Shown here in pieces: positions 1-8,692 of a DNA stretch of 64,000 nt (positions are counted from its first letter, which is position 1; each line of letters opens with the position of its first letter). The notes beneath the pieces were generated by a model that ran no database searches, was not told the origin of the DNA, and saw only the letters and a program-made list of their open reading frames with translations. Location: assembly GCF_044430645.1 (NCBI RefSeq), contig NZ_JAWUDN010000011.1, positions 60,969 through 124,968 of the forward strand. The letters run 5' to 3'. The stretch is from Ewingella allii (GTDB taxonomy: Bacteria > Pseudomonadota > Gammaproteobacteria > Enterobacterales > Enterobacteriaceae). A program made the translations under genes and the position numbers.

Positions 1-543
1 GGAATGGCGGTGCTGATTGCAGGTCTTGCGGCTTGCGATGGAAATACCAGCGATAAAGCCGCTGCCGACAAGGGCGCGCCTGCGGCGGCTGCCAGCACCA
101 CGGCGGTGCCGGTAAGCCTGCTCGACGGCAAAGTGACCTTCTCCCTGCCACAGGGAATGAGTGACCAGAGCGGCAAGCTCGGCAGTCAGGCCAACAATAT
201 GCACGTTTACGCTGACAAAACTGGCCAGAAAGCGGTGATTGTTATCCTTGGCGACAACACCACTGAGTCGCTGGAAGTGCTGGCAACTCGCCTGCAAGAC
301 CAGCAGCGCGCGCGTGATACCAACCTGCAAGTGGTGACCAATAAGTCGATTCAGATCAACGGGCAGACGTTGCAGCAGTACGACAGCATCATCTCTTCAG
401 CAGGTCAGCAAGCCTACTCTTCCATCATTTTGGGCAAAGTAGACGACCATCTGCTGACGATTCAAATCTCACTGCCAGCCGATAATCAGCAGCAGGCGCA
501 AACTGCCGCTGAAGCCATTATCAATACGCTGAAAGTGCAGTAA
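1..543 (+). CDS. dcrB: DcrB lipoprotein (5' end outside window)
   Basis: The frame is open from base 1, so the gene starts before the window and only its last ~180 codons are seen. The visible part begins with the end of a lipoprotein signal peptide (lipobox LAAC), then a low-complexity Ala-rich linker, then the conserved DcrB domain (LLDGKVTFSLPQGM, DQSGKLGSQANNMHVY). DcrB is an inner-membrane-associated lipoprotein of Enterobacterales, first found through phage C1/C6 adsorption and tied to envelope integrity. In E. coli it lies elsewhere on the chromosome, so its place before glpTQ is a local arrangement. A terminator hairpin follows. Family assignment is confident; the true start cannot be seen. 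Confidence 0.9.
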   Translation, partial: GMAVLIAGLAACDGNTSDKAAADKGAPAAAASTTAVPVSLLDGKVTFSLPQGMSDQSGKLGSQANNMHVYADKTGQKAVIVILGDNTTESLEVLATRLQDQQRARDTNLQVVTNKSIQINGQTLQQYDSIISSAGQQAYSSIILGKVDDHLLTIQISLPADNQQQAQTAAEAIINTLKVQ

Positions 544-563
544 GTCAGATTGCAAATTGCCAG

Positions 564-587
564 AGCGGGGGCTTGCCCCGCTTTTTA
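564..587 (+). terminator. Rho-independent terminator after dcrB
   Basis: A 7-bp GC-rich stem (AGCGGGG/CCCCGCT, 564-570 with 576-582) has a short loop and is followed by a run of T. It lies 20 bases after the dcrB stop codon and separates dcrB from the regulated glpTQ promoter region. Confidence 0.8.
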
Positions 588-710
588 CTTTTCGGCCCCC
601 CGTTCCTGTCACGCCTCTTCACATTAAAACATTACCCTCTTTATGGACTTATTCGCGCAAAAACGAATAAAACCGCGCCACGGTGATTTTCTGCGCAACA
701 TAAAAACCAA

Positions 711-732
711 AAATGTGATCTCTGTCCAGTAA
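711..732 (+). promoter_or_regulatory. possible CRP site upstream of glpT
   Basis: AAATGTGATCT at 711-721 is a perfect left half of the CRP consensus; the right half is poor. It lies in the AT-rich gap between dcrB and glpT. glp operons are CRP-activated in E. coli, so the site is plausible, but it is less convincing than the copy at 805-826. Confidence 0.35.
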
Positions 733-804
733 AATGGGCTATTACGTATTTCCAATTGTTAATCAATGCCGCAAAATCCGCCTCCTGTTTCATAAAACTG
801 TAAC

Positions 805-826
805 AATTCTGTCATCTATCACAGTT
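805..826 (+). promoter_or_regulatory. probable CRP site of glpTQ
   Basis: The 22-mer starting AATTCTG and ending TCACAGTT matches the CRP consensus at about 14 of 22 positions, with a perfect right half-site (TCACA). It lies about 110 bases before the glpT start and just upstream of the GlpR-like operator. This fits the known CRP activation of glpTQ. Confidence 0.5.
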
Positions 827-851
827 CGCTTACGCTCATGTCGCTAGCATG

Positions 852-869
852 GCGTTCGTTATAGAACAT
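852..869 (+). promoter_or_regulatory. GlpR operator of glpTQ
   Basis: The 18-mer GCGTTCGTTATAGAACAT is an imperfect palindrome and matches the GlpR consensus ATGTTCGATAACGAACAT at 13 of 18 positions. It lies 67 bases before the glpT start. GlpR represses glp genes until glycerol-3-phosphate accumulates. This is inferred from sequence similarity and position. Confidence 0.7.
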
Positions 870-935
870 GAAAGGTTCAGTTTTATCGCCAGTCGCTCAC
901 GAGAGTGGCTCTGATCTATGCCATTGGAGGCGTTT

Positions 936-2288
936 ATGCTCAGTATCTTTAAGCCCGCAGCCCATAAGGCTCCCGTGGCAGACGACCATGTTGATCCCCT
1001 TTACCGCCGCCTGCGTTGGCAGATCTTCATGGGGATTTTCTTCGGCTACGCCGCCTACTATCTGGTGCGCAAAAACTTTGCGCTGGCGATGCCTTACCTG
1101 ATTGATCAAGGTTTCAGCCGTGGCGACCTCGGCTTTGCCCTGTCCGGCATCTCCATCGCCTACGGTATTTCGAAATTCCTCATGGGTTCGGTTTCTGACC
1201 GTTCCAACCCTCGCGTTTTCCTGCCAGCGGGCCTGATACTGGCGGCGGCGGTGATGCTGTTCATGGGCTTCGTGCCGTGGGCGACCTCCAGCATCGCCAT
1301 TATGTTTGTCCTGCTGTTCCTTTGCGGATGGTTCCAGGGCATGGGCTGGCCGCCGTGCGGGCGCACCATGGTTCACTGGTGGTCGCAGAAAGAGCGCGGG
1401 CAGATTGTGTCGGTGTGGAACTGCGCGCATAACGTCGGTGGCGGTATCCCTCCGCTGCTGTTCCTGCTGGGTATGGCGTGGTTTAACGACTGGAAAGCCG
1501 CGCTGTATATGCCAGCTTTCGCGGCTATCGCGCTGGCGGTGTTCGCCTTCATCACCATGCGAGACACCCCGCAATCCTGCGGCCTGCCGCCGATTGAAGA
1601 GTACAAAAACGACTACCCGCCGGACTACGACAAAGAGAAGTCCGAGGAGGAGCTGACCACCAAGCAGATCTTCATGCAGTACATTTTGCCGAACAAGCTG
1701 CTGTGGTATATCGCCCTCGCCAACGTGTTCGTTTACCTGCTGCGCTACGGCATCCTCGACTGGTCACCAACCTATCTGAAGGAAGTGAAGCACTTCGCGC
1801 TGGATAAGTCCTCCTGGGCTTACTTCCTCTACGAATACGCTGGGATTCCGGGCACCCTGCTGTGCGGCTGGATGTCGGACAAAGTGTTTAAAGGTAACCG
1901 TGGCGCCACCGGCGTGTTCTTCATGGTGCTGGTGACTATCGCCACCGTGGTGTACTGGCTGAACCCGGTGGGCAATCCGGGCATCGACATGGTCTGTATG
2001 ATCACCATCGGCTTCCTGATTTACGGCCCGGTAATGCTGATTGGCCTGCACGCGCTGGAACTGGCACCGAAGAAAGCAGCGGGTACCGCGGCGGGCTTCA
2101 CCGGCCTGTTTGGTTATCTGGGGGGTTCGGTGGCGGCGAGCGCCATCGTTGGCTATACCGTTGACTACTTCGGCTGGGATGGCGGCTTTATCGTGATGAT
2201 TGGCGGCTGCGTGCTGGCGGTTATCCTATTGATTATGACTATGTTGAGCGAGAACAAACACAAAGCAAATCTAGCAAAAGGAGCATAA
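936..2288 (+). CDS. glpT: glycerol-3-phosphate:phosphate antiporter GlpT
   Basis: A 450-residue MFS antiporter that imports sn-glycerol-3-phosphate across the inner membrane in exchange for phosphate; it also takes up fosfomycin. The N-terminus (MLSIFKPAAHK, RRLRWQIFMGIFFGYAAYYLVRKNF) and the rest of the chain align with E. coli GlpT at full length, with 12 hydrophobic segments. The ATG at 936 was chosen over the in-frame ATG at 918 because GGAGG at 926-930 is correctly spaced for it and because E. coli GlpT begins with the same residues. glpQ follows after 3 bases, so the two form one operon. A GlpR-like operator and a CRP-like site lie upstream. Confidence 0.96.
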   Translation: MLSIFKPAAHKAPVADDHVDPLYRRLRWQIFMGIFFGYAAYYLVRKNFALAMPYLIDQGFSRGDLGFALSGISIAYGISKFLMGSVSDRSNPRVFLPAGLILAAAVMLFMGFVPWATSSIAIMFVLLFLCGWFQGMGWPPCGRTMVHWWSQKERGQIVSVWNCAHNVGGGIPPLLFLLGMAWFNDWKAALYMPAFAAIALAVFAFITMRDTPQSCGLPPIEEYKNDYPPDYDKEKSEEELTTKQIFMQYILPNKLLWYIALANVFVYLLRYGILDWSPTYLKEVKHFALDKSSWAYFLYEYAGIPGTLLCGWMSDKVFKGNRGATGVFFMVLVTIATVVYWLNPVGNPGIDMVCMITIGFLIYGPVMLIGLHALELAPKKAAGTAAGFTGLFGYLGGSVAASAIVGYTVDYFGWDGGFIVMIGGCVLAVILLIMTMLSENKHKANLAKGA

Positions 2289-2291
2289 CGG

Positions 2292-3374
2292 ATGAACCGT
2301 TTAAGTAAGATAGTAAAAGGCACCCTGTTGGCGAGTTTGATTGCCACGTCTTGTTACGCCAGCGCAGCAGAGCCGATTGTTATCGCGCACCGCGGCGCCA
2401 GCGGCTATCTGCCGGAACATACCCTGCCAGCGAAAGCCATGGCTTACGCGCAGGGCGCTAACTTCCTTGAGCAGGACTTAGTAATGACCAAAGACGACCA
2501 GCTGGTCGTCTTACATGACCACTATTTGGATCGCGTCACTGATGTCGCCCAGCGCTTTCCGAACCGGGCGCGCAAAGATGGCCGCTACTACGCCATCGAC
2601 TTCACGCTGGCGGAAATCAAATCGCTGAAATTCACCGAAGGCTTTGATATTAAAGACGGTAAGCAGGTGCAAACCTATCCGGGCCGTTTCCCGATAGGCA
2701 AGTCTGATTTCCGCGTCCACACCTTCCAGGAAGAGATTGAATTCGTTCAGGGTCTGAACCATTCAACCGGCAAAAACGTGGGGATTTACACCGAGATCAA
2801 AGCCCCATGGTTCCACCGTCAGGAAGGCAAAGACATCTCTGCCAAGGTGTTGGAAGTGCTCAAGCAGTACGGCTACACCAGTAAAAGCAGCAATGTCTAT
2901 TTGCAATGCTTCGACCCGAACGAGCTGAAACGCATTAAAAATGAGCTTGAGCCGAAAATGGGTATGGACCTGAAGCTGGTTCAGCTGATCGCCTACACCA
3001 AGTGGGATGAGACGCAGGAGCAGAAAGACGGCAAGTGGGTGAACTACAACTACGATTGGATGTTCAAGCCGGGCGCGATGAAGAAGATCGCCGAGTACGC
3101 CGATGGCATCGGGCCTGACTACCACATGCTGGTGGCAACCGACTCCACGCCGGACAACGTGAAATTGACGCCAATGACGGCGGAAGCGCATGCCAGCAAC
3201 ATGGTGGTGCATCCGTTTACCGTTCGCGCCGACGATCTGCCGAAGTACGCCAAAAACGTCGACTCGCTGTATAAGATCCTTTATCAGCAAGCCCGCGTTG
3301 ACGGCCTGTTCACTGACTTCCCGGACAAAGCGGTGAGTTATTTAGAACACCAGCAGACTCAGCCACAGCAGTAA
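2292..3374 (+). CDS. glpQ: periplasmic glycerophosphodiester phosphodiesterase
   Basis: A 360-residue secreted enzyme that hydrolyses glycerophosphodiesters such as glycerophosphocholine to glycerol-3-phosphate plus the alcohol, supplying substrate to GlpT. A Sec signal peptide occupies about the first 26 residues (basic start, hydrophobic core, ASA/AE cleavage). The GDPD active-site signature HRGASGYLPEHT follows at residue 33, then a catalytic segment rich in Glu and His (FLEQDLVMTKDDQLVVLHD). It is translationally close to glpT (3-base gap) and closed by a strong terminator. The start is the only good ATG. Confidence 0.96.
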   Translation: MNRLSKIVKGTLLASLIATSCYASAAEPIVIAHRGASGYLPEHTLPAKAMAYAQGANFLEQDLVMTKDDQLVVLHDHYLDRVTDVAQRFPNRARKDGRYYAIDFTLAEIKSLKFTEGFDIKDGKQVQTYPGRFPIGKSDFRVHTFQEEIEFVQGLNHSTGKNVGIYTEIKAPWFHRQEGKDISAKVLEVLKQYGYTSKSSNVYLQCFDPNELKRIKNELEPKMGMDLKLVQLIAYTKWDETQEQKDGKWVNYNYDWMFKPGAMKKIAEYADGIGPDYHMLVATDSTPDNVKLTPMTAEAHASNMVVHPFTVRADDLPKYAKNVDSLYKILYQQARVDGLFTDFPDKAVSYLEHQQTQPQQ

Positions 3375-3382
3375 AGCGCCAT

Positions 3383-3421
3383 AAAAAAGCGGGCAAGGTT
3401 TTCACCCTGCCCGCTTTTTTT
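3383..3421. terminator. bidirectional terminator between glpQ and yigL
   Basis: A 13-bp stem (AAAAAAGCGGGCA paired with TGCCCGCTTTTTT) with a short loop. The A-run and T-run flanks make it a terminator on both strands, serving glpQ (+) and yigL (-), which converge here. Confidence 0.9.
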
Positions 3422-3441
3422 ATGCTTTTGCAGAACCGAAT

Positions 3442-4251
3442 TTACACCGATTCGGACAGATACATTTTGCGCAGATAGTGCGGCACGGCGTCATCAGCGT
3501 TAGAGCCAATGATTTCAGCATCCGGCATCGCCGCTTTCAGACGCGGCAGCGAACCACTCATCAGGCAACCTTTGCCCGACATGGTTAGCATTTCCAAATC
3601 ATTTAAGCCATCGCCAAAAGCGATGCAGTCTTTCAGCGAATAACCCATCAGCTTGGACACCTGCTCCAGCGCGTGGCCCTTAGAGACGCCCCCCGCCATC
3701 ACTTCCAGACAGGTCGGCAGCGAGAAGCTGACGTTAACCCGGTCGCCCCAGCGAGCATTAATCGCCTCTTCCAGCGGCAGCAACTCTTCATGACTGTCGC
3801 AGGTGAAATAGACTTTGCAGATGCCGTCAGTTTCCAGCAGGCCCGGATGGTACAGCTTGTATTTGAAAACCGACTCGCGGAAGAACTGGTCCTGATCGTC
3901 GCGATCGTGGTTCATAAACCACTCGTCGTTGCGATACACGTTAGTCAGGATATTTGGATTGTCATGAACGATGCCGAACAGATCACCGGCGATATCTTCA
4001 GCCAGATTGTGCGAGAAAATCAGCTCGCCCTCGGTATTGTGCACCCGCGCGCCGTTCGAGGTGATCATGTAGGCGCTGATCTCAAGGTTGTCGCGAATTT
4101 GCGCCACGTCGATATGGTGACGGCCAGTGGCAAAGACGAAGTGCACGCCGCGCTGGGTCAACATCTTCAGCGTCTCTTTGGCGTACGGGCTTAGTGTGTG
4201 GTCGGGTGACAGCAGTGTGCCATCTAAATCGGAAGCAACAACATGATACAT
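3442..4251 (-). CDS. yigL: HAD-type sugar/pyridoxal phosphatase YigL
   Basis: A 269-residue Cof-type haloacid dehalogenase phosphatase. Motif I is DLDGT with nucleophile D8 and acid D10; the C-terminal motif is GDGLNDLEM. It aligns along its full length with E. coli YigL, which dephosphorylates pyridoxal phosphate and sugar phosphates in vitro and whose Salmonella mRNA is stabilised by the SgrS sRNA during sugar-phosphate stress. It lies immediately downstream of pldB on the same strand (51-base gap), the arrangement that in Salmonella gives a dicistronic pldB-yigL mRNA. Confidence 0.93.
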   Translation of the reverse strand: MYHVVASDLDGTLLSPDHTLSPYAKETLKMLTQRGVHFVFATGRHHIDVAQIRDNLEISAYMITSNGARVHNTEGELIFSHNLAEDIAGDLFGIVHDNPNILTNVYRNDEWFMNHDRDDQDQFFRESVFKYKLYHPGLLETDGICKVYFTCDSHEELLPLEEAINARWGDRVNVSFSLPTCLEVMAGGVSKGHALEQVSKLMGYSLKDCIAFGDGLNDLEMLTMSGKGCLMSGSLPRLKAAMPDAEIIGSNADDAVPHYLRKMYLSESV

Positions 4252-4302
4252 AACGGTAAATTCTAACCTCAGATGGAGTTGTGCGCGGCAGTCCGCCGCG
4301 AG

Positions 4303-5292
4303 TTAATGCCGCGCATAAAAGCGCATAATGGCATCGAGCGCCTTTGCCCGCAGGTCGTCCCGTTCAAACAGGATCTCGTGGCGCGCGCCTTCAATGACCA
4401 AGGGTCCATCCCCTTCACAGGGGTGCCCCGCCACGGCCATTGCCTGACAAAAAGCAAGATGCGACCGGTTATCCACAACCCGGTCTTCGCTTGCCTGTAA
4501 TAATAGCAGGGGCGTGGTGATATTTTCGGCTTGTTGCAGAATATGCATCCCCGCCTCGATACCTTCCTTCACCCAGTGATAAGTTGGCCCGCCCACCTGT
4601 AGCTCGGGGTAGTCGGCGTAAAAACGCAGATTACGGCGATAGCGTTCGCGGCTGTGAGTTAAGCGATTAACCACAAACGGCAGCGGCCGCCAGTGGCCGG
4701 TGCCCATCGCATAGCCGTCACGGCGCAGCGGTCGGCGCTCGGCCCAGTGGAGAATGCGGCGCGATATCCAGCCCGGAATGGGCAGATAAATCCCGGTCAT
4801 CGGCGCACAGAGCGCGGCGGCGTCAAAGGTTTGCGGATACTTGGCGAGGAACAGCGCGGCAATCGCGCCCCCCATCGAATGGGCCAAAATGTACTTTTTG
4901 CTGTAGTGGCGCGGAGCAATTTCACGCTGGTAAAGCTGGTGAAAATCTTCAATATAATCATCGAAATGCTGCACGTGCCCGCGATGCCGGTCATCCAGCA
5001 TTCGCCCGGAGCGCCCCTGCCCACGGTGATCGACAATAATCACATCGAAGCCGCACTGGAACAGGTCATAGGCCAGCTCGGGGTACTTTACGTAACTTTC
5101 AATACGGCCGGGTGACACCAAAATGATGTTGTCATTACCGATGGCGCTAAAGCGAACATAGCGGATAGGCACGTCGTCCACGCCGGCAAATTCACCTTCT
5201 TGGCGCTCGCGCCAGAAATCAAGCAACGGACCCGTAGCAAAGGCAGAAAATTCCTTCTCTCGCGTTAACCACTTTGCAAAATTCGATGCCAT
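4303..5292 (-). CDS. pldB: lysophospholipase L2
   Basis: A 329-residue alpha/beta hydrolase that removes the fatty acid from lysophospholipids at the inner membrane. The nucleophile elbow AHSMGGA places Ser at residue 139. The Asp (LQASEDRVVD) and His (EGARHEILF) of the triad are present in order. The block PGRIESYVKYPELAYDLF is diagnostic for PldB. It is slightly shorter than E. coli PldB (340) through a shorter C-terminus. It reads into yigL and is divergent from rhtB. Confidence 0.94.
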   Translation of the reverse strand: MASNFAKWLTREKEFSAFATGPLLDFWRERQEGEFAGVDDVPIRYVRFSAIGNDNIILVSPGRIESYVKYPELAYDLFQCGFDVIIVDHRGQGRSGRMLDDRHRGHVQHFDDYIEDFHQLYQREIAPRHYSKKYILAHSMGGAIAALFLAKYPQTFDAAALCAPMTGIYLPIPGWISRRILHWAERRPLRRDGYAMGTGHWRPLPFVVNRLTHSRERYRRNLRFYADYPELQVGGPTYHWVKEGIEAGMHILQQAENITTPLLLLQASEDRVVDNRSHLAFCQAMAVAGHPCEGDGPLVIEGARHEILFERDDLRAKALDAIMRFYARH

Positions 5293-5397
5293 GAAATGGT
5301 TCCAGAACCCCGTTACAGGAAGGTGAATTAAGTTAATTGTCCGTTTTTAGACAATAGCGTATTGTGCCATACAATGGTCTGTTCAGGGAGTCGCTCG

Positions 5398-6021
5398 ATG
5401 ACGTTGCACTGGTGGTTAACCTATCTTCTTACCACAATCATTCTCAGTCTTTCCCCCGGCGCGGGTGCGATAAACACCATGAGCACCGGTATTAGTCATG
5501 GCTATCGCGGGTCGGTGTTCTCGATTGCCGGCCAGCAAATCGGCTTAGCCTGCCATATTGTGGTAGTCGGCGTCGGTTTAGGCACGCTGGTTTCGCAGTC
5601 GGTCATGGCATTTGAAGTGCTGAAGTGGTTCGGCGCGGCCTATCTTATCTGGCTGGGTATCGGCCAATGGCGAGCGGCGGGCGCGGTAGACCTCAATGCC
5701 ATGGCGAAAACGCTGTCGCCGAATCGGCTATTCAAACGGGCTGTATTTGTGAATCTGACCAACCCGAAAAGTATCGTGTTTCTTGCCGCACTCTTCCCGC
5801 AGTTCATCCTGCCAGAAGCGCCACAGGCGGGTCAGTACATGGTGCTGGGCGTGACAACCATTGTGGTGGATATCATCGTCATGAGCGGCTACGCCATGCT
5901 CGCTACCCATATCTCGGGCTGGATTAAGTCCGCCAAACAGATGAAATTGCTTAACCGTATCTTCGGTTCGCTGTTTATCTTAGTCGCGGTGTTGTTGGCG
6001 AGTGCCAGAAAAGCTAGTTAG
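5398..6021 (+). CDS. rhtB: homoserine/homoserine lactone exporter RhtB
   Basis: A 207-residue LysE/RhtB-family exporter with about six membrane segments, giving efflux of homoserine and homoserine lactone. The N-terminus MTLHWWLTYLLTTIILSLSPGAGAINTM carries the family motif SPGxGAINT, and FVNLTNPKSIVFLAALFPQF is the second family signature. The ATG at 5398 is preferred to the in-frame ATG at 5362 because CAGGGAG at 5384-5390 is a good ribosome site and the protein then starts like E. coli RhtB. It converges with its paralogue rhtC. Confidence 0.95.
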   Translation: MTLHWWLTYLLTTIILSLSPGAGAINTMSTGISHGYRGSVFSIAGQQIGLACHIVVVGVGLGTLVSQSVMAFEVLKWFGAAYLIWLGIGQWRAAGAVDLNAMAKTLSPNRLFKRAVFVNLTNPKSIVFLAALFPQFILPEAPQAGQYMVLGVTTIVVDIIVMSGYAMLATHISGWIKSAKQMKLLNRIFGSLFILVAVLLASARKAS

Positions 6022-6026
6022 CAAAA

Positions 6027-6052
6027 TGCGCGCAGTTAGTTGGCTGCGCGCA
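6027..6052 (-). terminator. hairpin between rhtB and rhtC
   Basis: A perfect 9-bp stem TGCGCGCAG/CTGCGCGCA with an 8-base loop lies between two convergent genes. On the minus strand it is followed by TTTTGC, so it most likely ends rhtC; on the plus strand there is no T-run. Confidence 0.6.
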
Positions 6053-6066
6053 GGCAAGATGAAATC

Positions 6067-6696
6067 TTAACGAGAAATAATCAGGTGGATGCCGAAACCG
6101 GTGAACAGCACGCCCGCCACGCCATCAATCCACTTCGCTAAACGCTGATAACCACGGCGCATCACAGGCATTGCAAACACCATCGCCACCACGGAGAACC
6201 ACGCAAAGGTCTCGGCGATGATCAGGATAAACAGCCCCCAGCGCTCGCTACTTCCCACGTCATCACCCACAAACAGCGAGAACACGCTGCCGAAGTAAAT
6301 CACGGCTTTCGGGTTAGACAGATTGGTCAGGAAACCGCGCATAAAGGTGCGGCCACGCGCGGGAAGCTGCACCGGCTTTTCTGCCTCGGCTTCCACGCCA
6401 GCCTGCTTCTTAGCGCGGGCAGATTTCAGCAACTGCCACCCCATCCAGCACAGGTAAATGCCGCCGCCGATGGTGATGACGTCATGCAGCCACGCCATTT
6501 TCTGCAAAATCAGATGTAGGCCCATCAAGGCAACACCGGCCCACACCACGATGCCGAGTGAAATCCCCACCACGCCCATCATCGCCTCTTTACGAGAACG
6601 GCTGGCGGCAGTTTGGGAAACGAAAAAAAAGTCAGGGCCAGGGCTCATTAACGCAATCAGATGCACCATCGCCACGCTCAAAAACAGAATTAACAT
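6067..6696 (-). CDS. rhtC: threonine exporter RhtC
   Basis: A 209-residue LysE/RhtB-family inner-membrane exporter for threonine. The family motif LMSPGPDFFFV is near residue 16, and the second signature GFLTNLSNPKAVIYFGSVFSLF is intact. The length equals that of E. coli RhtC (206). It lies 40 bases downstream of recQ on the same strand, the same order as in E. coli, so recQ transcription may extend into it. It converges with rhtB. Confidence 0.94.
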   Translation of the reverse strand: MLILFLSVAMVHLIALMSPGPDFFFVSQTAASRSRKEAMMGVVGISLGIVVWAGVALMGLHLILQKMAWLHDVITIGGGIYLCWMGWQLLKSARAKKQAGVEAEAEKPVQLPARGRTFMRGFLTNLSNPKAVIYFGSVFSLFVGDDVGSSERWGLFILIIAETFAWFSVVAMVFAMPVMRRGYQRLAKWIDGVAGVLFTGFGIHLIISR

Positions 6697-6736
6697 AGCT
6701 CGTACTCAGTGTGGAAAAATAAAGAAAGAGCCCCGA

Positions 6737-8569
6737 TCACTCGTCGCCATTATCAATGTGATCGCGAATCATCGCCATAAATGGTCGGCCAAACTTCTCG
6801 AGCTTGCGCTGGCCGACGCCGGTGATATCCAGCAGGTCGCTTGGGCTGACCGGTAACTGCTCGGCCATCTCCAGCAGGGTGGTGTCATTGAAGACCACGT
6901 AAGGCGGCACGTTATTTTCATCGGCCAGGGTTTTACGCAGCTTGCGCAATTTGGCGAAAAGCTTGCGGTCGTAATTTCCGCCATAGGTTTTCTGGCTGTT
7001 GCTGCTTTTGATTTTCAGCGTCTGAATTCGCGGCACCGCCAGTTGCAGAGCCACTTCACCACGCAGCACCGGGCGCGCGGCCTCAGTGAGTTGCAAAGCA
7101 GAGTGCATGGCGATGTTCTGCATGATCATGCCGAGATGAATCAGTTGGCGCACCACGCTGGTCCAGTGCTCGTTGCTCTGTTCTTTGCCGATGCCGTAAA
7201 CCGTCAGCTTGTCGTGCCCATACTCGCGAATTCGTTGGTTATTTGCGCCGCGCAGCACTTCAACCACATAGCCTAAGCCAAAGCGTTGGCCGACGCGCGC
7301 CACCACTGAGAGCGCCTTTTGCGCGTCCAGCAAGCCGTCATAGCGTTTTGGCGGGTCGAGGCAGACGTCGCAGTTGCCGCAGGCGTTCTGCTTGCCTTCG
7401 CCAAAGTAGTTGAGCAGCACCAGGCGCCGACAGGTCTGAGCTTCGGCAAAGGCATTCATCGCATTGAGCTTGTGACGCTCGACGTCCTGCTGCGGCCCGG
7501 CTGGCTTTTCATCCAAACAGCGACGCAGCCAGGCCATGTCGGCCGGGTCATACAGTAAAACGGCTTCTGCGGGCAGGCCATCACGCCCAGCGCGACCGGT
7601 TTCTTGGTAATAGGATTCGATATTGCGCGGAATGTCGAAATGGACCACGAAACGCACGTTAGGTTTGTTAATCCCCATGCCGAACGCCACGGTCGCCACC
7701 ACGATTTGCAAGTCATCGCGCTGGAAGGCTTCCTGCACATTGCCACGGGTTTCATTGTCCAAACCGGCGTGATAGGCCCCGACGCTCAAGCCACGGCTTT
7801 GCAGACGCGCGGCGGTGTCTTCGACTTTCGCCCGGCTGTTGCAGTAGATAATGCCACTTTTGCCGCGCTGGTCTTGCACGAAGCGCAGCAGCTGGTCCAG
7901 CGGCTTGAACTTCTCCACCAAGGTATAGCGAATGTTAGGGCGGTCGAAGCTGCTAACTTGAATCAGCGGATCGTTGAGTTCCAGCAGGCGAGCAATGTCG
8001 CTGCGGGTGGCTTCGTCGGCGGTGGCCGTCAGCGCAATCACCGGCAGCTGCGGATAACGCAGCTTAAGCTGGCCCAGCGCGCGGTATTCCGGGCGGAAGT
8101 CGTGACCCCATTGGGAGATACAGTGCGCTTCGTCCACGGCGAGCATCGCCGGATTCCACTGCTGGAGCTGCTCCATAAAGTCGCCCATCATCAGGCGCTC
8201 AGGGGCGATATAGAGCATTTTGATGCGGCCAGTGCGGCAGCCGGCCATCACGTCCATCTGCTGTTCGCGTGTTTGCGTCGAGTTGAGGCAACCGGCTTCA
8301 ACCCCGGCGGCCATCAGTTGGTCGACCTGATCCTTCATCAGCGAGATGAGGGGAGAGACCACCAGCGTCAGGCCGTCCATCACCAGCGCGGGAATTTGAT
8401 AGCACAGTGACTTACCGCCACCCGTGGGCATCACCACCAGACAGTCTCGTCCGGAGATAGCCGCATTGATGATGGTCTGCTGACCCGGTCGGAATTGCTG
8501 ATAACCGAAGGTATCGCGTAATACCTGCTGTGCCAGCTCTTCTTTGTTTATCACTGCCGCCGTAGACAC
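6737..8569 (-). CDS. recQ: ATP-dependent DNA helicase RecQ
   Basis: A 610-residue 3'-5' superfamily 2 helicase acting in RecF-pathway recombination and stalled-fork processing. The Walker A motif MPTGGGKS is at 47-54 and DEAH at 146-149, followed by the aromatic-rich loop CISQWGHDFRPEY. Helicase motif VI is QETGRAGRDG. The zinc-binding cysteines (CRR...CGNCDVC) precede a winged-helix RQC region, and an HRDC domain forms the C-terminus (LLDITGVGQRKLEKFG). Length and start match E. coli RecQ (609). The gene precedes rhtC. Confidence 0.97.
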   Translation of the reverse strand: MSTAAVINKEELAQQVLRDTFGYQQFRPGQQTIINAAISGRDCLVVMPTGGGKSLCYQIPALVMDGLTLVVSPLISLMKDQVDQLMAAGVEAGCLNSTQTREQQMDVMAGCRTGRIKMLYIAPERLMMGDFMEQLQQWNPAMLAVDEAHCISQWGHDFRPEYRALGQLKLRYPQLPVIALTATADEATRSDIARLLELNDPLIQVSSFDRPNIRYTLVEKFKPLDQLLRFVQDQRGKSGIIYCNSRAKVEDTAARLQSRGLSVGAYHAGLDNETRGNVQEAFQRDDLQIVVATVAFGMGINKPNVRFVVHFDIPRNIESYYQETGRAGRDGLPAEAVLLYDPADMAWLRRCLDEKPAGPQQDVERHKLNAMNAFAEAQTCRRLVLLNYFGEGKQNACGNCDVCLDPPKRYDGLLDAQKALSVVARVGQRFGLGYVVEVLRGANNQRIREYGHDKLTVYGIGKEQSNEHWTSVVRQLIHLGMIMQNIAMHSALQLTEAARPVLRGEVALQLAVPRIQTLKIKSSNSQKTYGGNYDRKLFAKLRKLRKTLADENNVPPYVVFNDTTLLEMAEQLPVSPSDLLDITGVGQRKLEKFGRPFMAMIRDHIDNGDE

Positions 8570-8632
8570 TCAATTCCCCAACTGTTCAAACCGCCCGGCG
8601 CCTAAAGAGACACCGAGAATGTACACTTATCA

Positions 8633-8691
8633 TTACCCTAAATCCTGCGAGTCGCCTTAGGGCAACCTGTAGCTTGAAGTATGACGGGTAA
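8633..8691. repeat. degenerate intergenic palindrome, copy 1 (after pldA)
   Basis: About 59 bases bounded by TTACCC and GGGTAA, with the core AGCTTGAAGTATGACGGGTAA. It is a degenerate copy of the family also seen at 27371-27440, 49082-49205 and 55258-55326. On the minus strand it begins one base after the pldA stop codon. Confidence 0.6.
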
Positions 8692-8692
8692 A

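Noticed and set aside
7604..8410. 268-codon plus-strand frame inside recQ
   Set aside because: Antisense shadow of a GC-rich gene; His/Val/Gln-rich product unlike any protein family, while recQ is intact.
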